Of a stretch of 64,000 bases of DNA, positions 59,527 to 64,000 are shown piece by piece. The stretch comes from Phaeosaccion multiseriatum (taxonomy: Eukaryota > Ochrophyta, other classes), in the NCBI GenBank assembly GCA_965112735.1, contig OZ218957.1, positions 372,001 to 436,000 on the forward strand, written 5' to 3'. The position numbers and the translations under genes are program-made. How positions within the stretch are numbered: position 1 is the stretch's first letter; each line of letters starts with the position of its first letter. The notes beneath the pieces were generated by a model. That model was not told where the DNA came from and ran no database searches. It saw only the letters and a list, made by a program, of their open reading frames with translations.

Positions 59527-62500
59527 CGTATCATCACCTGAGACGCCCCCTTGGTGGCTGAGTAGTGCTCGAGGACGAGTCCCGAGATACCCTCACACGC
59601 CTTGCTGATACTCGCAGGCAACCCGGAGATATACATCTGGCTATGGTCCCTCGTGCACACACACATACACACATGCACACACATACACACACGCACACAC
59701 ACGAACACACGCACGCACGCAACCATCCACACGCGCATACACACGCATGCACGCACGCGCATCCCCCGGAGAGGAGAGAGACACAGAAAGAGAGGAGTGA
59801 GAGAGGGAGGAAGCAGACAACATTGAAAGAGAGGAGTGAGAGAGGGAGGAGAGATGTTCGGAGCCTGTCCTGTCAATCACTCGCCACTGCACGCGCGCAC
59901 GCGCACGCACCCACCCACGCATGCACGCACGATTGGCCCATCAGCCACCCGTCGCAGAGCGGCGAAAGTAACCGCCTCGCTTGTGCCTACATCTCAACAA
60001 CGGGTACACCCACTTACCGCGGCTCTTCGCCCTGCCACTTGGCGATCTGAATCTGCGCCCCCGACGTGGCCTCAAGCCCCTGGATGGTCTTACCCCCTCT
60101 GCCTATGACCTTGGGCACGAGATGGCCCGCGAGGGTGGCGTTAAGCGTGATGCTCCCCTGCTCTGGATGGCCGCCGGCGTACGTCGCCTTGCATACGAAC
60201 ATACTGTTCACAAAGTCCAACTCGTCCGCCGTCACCCCTCCTCCGGGTAGAGGCCTGAACACTCGCGGAAGAAGCTGCGGAGGAGGCTCTTGCCCCAGCT
60301 GACCCATCCACTGCTGCTGCCGGAGGTGGCGCTGTGGGCACTGCTGGTGCTGGTGTTGTTGGTGGTATGCCCCTCTAAAAGGAGGACTCCCGCCACCCCA
60401 CGCCTCTTCGCCAACGTGTGCCCGTCCGCCGAGAGGGCGCTTGTGCGAAACTATGGAACCTGGCGCCCCCTGCTTCGGTCGCTGCTTGGCTTTTCCGTGT
60501 TTGCCCCCTCCCCCGTCTCCCTGCCATCTTCCTACCCCTTTGACAGCCGGTCCTCCCGAGCCGTCATACCCCGTCGTGGCGTTATCGTAGCGAAATATAG
60601 TCCTGGTGAGACAATGTGACACGGAGGAGGAGGAGGAGGAAGGAGGATGGAAGAGGGAGGGAAGGTGTTGTGTGAACAGGCGGAGAGGAGAAGAGCAGCA
60701 GCAGCAGGGCAGAGGAAGAGAGGGGAGAGACAGGTCCACATAGGGCACACGCAAGGTCAGAAGGAGAAGGGCATGGACGAGACTGCCTGTCCGAAACGGC
60801 GGCAGGAGCGGGCCCGAGAGTCCAAGAGAGAGAGAGAAGCCAGGCACACGCATGTGCACACACCCTCACACACGCGCACGTTCACACACAGACACACACG
60901 CACACACACCGAGAGACACGCCATGCACACTCGCACGCTCACACATACGCATAAACACACAGACAGACACACACATATGCACACACGCATACTCACACGA
61001 CCCACACACACGCGTGCGCACAAACAGACACACAACCGTACGAACACACGCACACACACACAAACACACACACGCGCACCTGTTCTTAGAGACGAGATCG
61101 CAGATGAGATACTTCAAGACCTCGGTGACGTTAGCTTCAGCTCCACGGACCAACACCACGCGTTCTCCCGTGATGGGTTGGGCGGGGTTGTCGACGACTT
61201 CCACCTCAACTTGTTTCGCGAAACTCGCCAGCGTCTTGGCTTCCTGAGGCCCGTCGCTCCGACCGTCTTCTTCTTGTCCTCCTTCTCCTCCCCCTCCTCC
61301 TCCTCCTCCCCCTCCTCCTTCTCCTTCTCCTTCTCCTCCTGCTGCTTCTCCTGCTGCTTCTCCTCCTCCTCCTCCCCCTCCTCCTCCCCCTCCTCCTCCT
61401 CCTCCTCCTCCTCCTCCTCCTTCTCCTCCTTCTCCTCCGCCGTCCCTCCCCCAAATGAGCGAGACGGCCCTGTGGGGGATCATGACGCGAATCTCCGAGA
61501 AAGTGTGTTCCTTGCCCTGCCGGGGAGCGATGGGCACATAGTGCTGAATGCCCTCCCCGTTGATCAAGTTAGGCGAGTCCGGCCCGGGCTCTTCTCCAGT
61601 GGCGCCCCCCTCACCCCCCTGAGCGGCCTCCAAGACGGACGAGGCTGGTGCTGCATCTTGCTCAGGGGCAGGTGCAATGGTGCTGGTGACGGTGGCAGTC
61701 GCGATGTTGTTGTTGGTGGTGGTGGACGACTTGGCGTCGGAATTGGGCTCTCCTCCTTTGTTGTCACTCTCCTCCTCCTTCTCCTCCTCCTTCTTCTCCC
61801 TCTCCTCCTGCTCCTTCATACTCTTGTGCTCTTTCTCGTCCTTCTTCTCCCTCTCCTCCTTCTCCTTGACTTGCTTGCCATCCTTCTCGTCCTTCTCCTC
61901 CCTCTCCTTCTCCTTGCTTTTCTTCTCCTCCTTCTTGTCCTTCTCCTGTCGGTAAAGTATCGAGCCCAAGGGTGGTGTGGTGTGTTGCGGTGTGATGGGT
62001 GTGACAGGGAGGGGCGGGGCACATAGACAAATAAATACAAGGGGTGGCAAGAGGAAGCAACAACAGATGTTAAGGGAAAGGGGCACGGCTGAATGACACA
62101 CCATGGAACACACGACTTCTTGTTTGAGCGATAGGTGAGAGATTGATAGAGAGAGAGAGACAGAGAGAGAGACAGAGAGAGAGACAGAGAGAGAGAGAGA
62201 GGAGGTGCGAACCGCGCCCGAGGACTCCTAGTCAGGGCGGTTTGGCAGCAGAAGGCCCCGTCGCAGTCGACACTCCCCGACAGTGTAGCAACACCGTGGG
62301 TACTGAAATGGGAGAGTGCAAACTGCGGCAGGGCGTTTTGCCTCCCGACCGAGCGGACTCGACAGTCCGACGCAGACGCGAAGCGAAGGCGACGCGACAG
62401 ACACGACACGACAGGCGGCAGGCGACAGGCGGCAGGAAGGCGTTGCTGGTGCCAAGGCTCGGACTCGTGCGCCGGTACCCTCTTCCTTCTCTTCCCTTCG

Positions 62501-63717
62501 TCTCTATCCCCCCCCCCCCCCCAACCCCGACAGCCACCGCCTCCCTCAATGCCCCTGTGCCCCGTCAGAGAGGAGAGGGAGAGGGAGAGGGGCGAGGAGG
62601 GAGGGAGGGGAGGGAAGGAGGCGAGGCAGAGTCGGAGAGACCGAGACCCGCGTCTTCTCGTGCATACATGCACGCACGCACGCACGCACGCACGCGCAGG
62701 CCAGTAAGTGAGCGGCCCTCGGGCCTGCCAACCAACGGCCCCTTGACGTACGATACCCCCCCTCTCTCTCCCTCTCTCTCTCGAGCGAGAGTGACGTGTG
62801 TGTGAGAGTGGCGCGGATGCCCCCACCAACGGCGCGGCACAGCGAGCTGCGCACGCGTCCTCTTCCCTCGGGCCCCGGGGTGGCGGGGGGCTCCCAACTT
62901 ATCGTAATGTGGGGTGGCGGTGTGTACCTCATCAAGGGGCGACGTTGACGGCGGTGGAAGCAGCGATCCCTCCACGGTTGACGAAGGGGCTCTCGACTTG
63001 CTGGTCACGGGGGTCTTCTTGACGCGGTGTTGCTCGAGTCCGGGGATGCCACTGACGATTGTGCTGTCACTGGATGACCAACTGCTACTGCTGGGGGTGG
63101 TGGTCGTGGTGGTGGTGCCGGTGCCCGTGGTGGTGACGATGGGGAGCTTGCCGGTGGTGGTGCAGCTGCCGCCCCTTTTCTTGCGGTGAGAAGGAGTGGT
63201 CGCAGGGATATCCGTCGACGCTGACGATGACGCTCGATGCCTCTCCTTACTTACTGCCAGCGTCTTTTCTTTGCGCTGTGATATCGTCCGACGCGGGTTG
63301 GTGGTGGTGGTGATGGTGGTGGTGGTGGTGGTGGTGGTGGTGGTGGTGGTGGTGGTGGTGGTGGTGGTGTACCGAGAAAATTTCAACAGGCGCCTCTACC
63401 CGAGGCACAAGCTCATGTGCAGAACAGAACAGAACAGAAGAGGAGAGAAGAGGACATAACAGGACAGAACAGAACAAGACAGAACAGGACAGAACAGAAC
63501 AAGACAGGGGAAATGCACGGCACCACAGAAGGTACTGCACAACACAGCAGGGTGTGGAGCCACACTGGCTTGACTCACGTTGCTCATTTGGGCCATCATC
63601 TCAGCCACGGCTTGGGCCACATCGGAAGGCCTCTTCCCGGTGACCATGATCACACGATAGGGTGTCTTGTCGAGGCGCAGCTGCTCGCCCTGCTTACACG
63701 CGGCACATGCAAAACCA

Positions 63718-63811
<94 letters not shown>

Positions 63812-64000
63812 TACACATACAAAATACAATTTCAATTAAGTGATGAAAAAAGGCTCCCAAAGAGTAACCTTGCTTGGCCGACAAACGCAACCCACACTCG
63901 CTGACCACACACACAACCACCCACGCACGCCCCCACCCACCTGCTGCTGAGACATCCTGATGGAAACGGAGAAGCGCATCTGCATGGCCTTCTGGATACA
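58650..64000 (-). CDS. Multi-KH RNA-binding protein with poly-Q/Pro-rich C-terminus (partial, runs off right edge)
   Basis: Exons seen: 64000-63941, 63689-63579, 63275-62928, 61945-61080, 60602-60018, 59640-58650; phases agree over 986 residues. Additional exons may lie in 61946-62927. Three KH units bind single-stranded RNA or DNA in this family. KH-a: RFSVSIRM ... [22 protein letters not shown]-b: [20 protein letters not shown] ... [20 protein letters not shown], split by a long Gly/Glu insert directly after its G-R-D-G loop. KH-c: [20 protein letters not shown] ... [18 protein letters not shown], with a normal G-R-G-G loop. A Lys/Glu-rich coiled segment precedes KH-b. The C-terminal exon is rich in Gln, Pro, Met and His and resembles prion-like tails of RNA-granule proteins. 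Gene name not assignable. Confidence 0.8.
60845..61079. repeat. (CA)n tract at the start of a KH-gene intron
   Basis: CA-rich on the plus strand, so GT-rich on the sense strand, starting at the donor of the exon ending 61080. Similar tracts follow the donors at 59641-59760 (only on the acceptor side of that intron) and in 63720-63810. Confidence 0.8.
61270..61440 (-). repeat. CTC-rich coding repeat encoding a Gly/Glu insert in KH-b
   Basis: Interrupted CTC/CTT trimers on the plus strand, read as GGA/GAG on the sense strand, and translated as a long Gly-Glu run between the two halves of KH-b. The reading frame stays open throughout. Confidence 0.75.
63298..63369. repeat. (GGT)n trinucleotide repeat
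   Basis: More than 20 GGT units on the plus strand, interrupted once by GAT. It lies in the KH-gene intron immediately upstream (in the gene's sense direction) of the exon at 63275, where it reads ACC on the sense strand. Confidence 0.92.
63718..63810. repeat. (CA)n microsatellite
   Basis: About 45 uninterrupted CA units on the plus strand in the KH-gene intron between 63690 and 63940. Confidence 0.95.

Overview
This window looks like nuclear DNA of an intron-rich, GC-rich unicellular eukaryote, probably an alga (stramenopile- or haptophyte-like). The reasons are GT-AG introns in most genes, poly-Q, poly-acidic and other low-complexity inserts inside conserved proteins, abundant microsatellites, a Crypton-type tyrosine recombinase of a kind seen in algae and oomycetes, and leader peptides that look like signal or transit peptides. 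There is no bacterial operon logic. Gene identities come from reading translations against families I know; exon joins were checked by splice sites and reading phase, and every multi-exon model given without reservation closes in frame.

Layout, left to right. A RecQ4-type helicase (minus, 8823 to beyond the left edge, at least 11 exons) is head-to-head with a CZIB/DUF866 gene (plus, 9109-10756) that has lost its zinc cysteines. An FTO-type 2-oxoglutarate dioxygenase fused to a C-terminal ASCH-like domain (minus, 11732-16958, 13 exons) follows. Three single-exon ankyrin-like 'CPW repeat' genes (17310, 19649, 21027) surround an orphan last exon of an ABCA-type transporter. An intact Crypton-like tyrosine recombinase element (about 22.58-26.14 kb) lies just downstream of TRAPPC13 (minus, 26239-28739), which is head-to-head with a NCKAP1/NAP1 (SCAR/WAVE complex) gene (plus, 29041-36050, 13 exons). 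Then come an unrecognised intronless coiled-coil gene (36569-38314) and an unrecognised eight-exon gene with a Rossmann-like stretch (minus, 39198-44475).

Further right, a MITE with 6-bp target duplication (44591-44794) is followed by a PLP-homeostasis protein (PLPBP/YggS, minus, 45635-48538) head-to-head with the SNARE SEC22 (plus, 48903-51162). A broken ankyrin-like copy interrupted by a second MITE of the same family (51575-51671) precedes a fourth intact ankyrin-like gene (52301-53422). The right end is a segmental duplication: a decayed KH/poly-Q copy (about 54.06-56.3 kb) and the fuller multi-KH/poly-Q RNA-binding gene (minus, 58650 to beyond the right edge).

The genes do not form one pathway. 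They are housekeeping functions (DNA replication/repair, RNA demethylation, vesicle traffic, actin regulation, B6 homeostasis, RNA binding) interleaved with a lineage-expanded ankyrin-like family and mobile DNA. The most unusual items are the FTO-ASCH fusion, introns whose two boundaries are copies of each other, a precisely defined MITE family, the palindrome-flanked Crypton, and short motifs repeated in introns and exons across unrelated genes.
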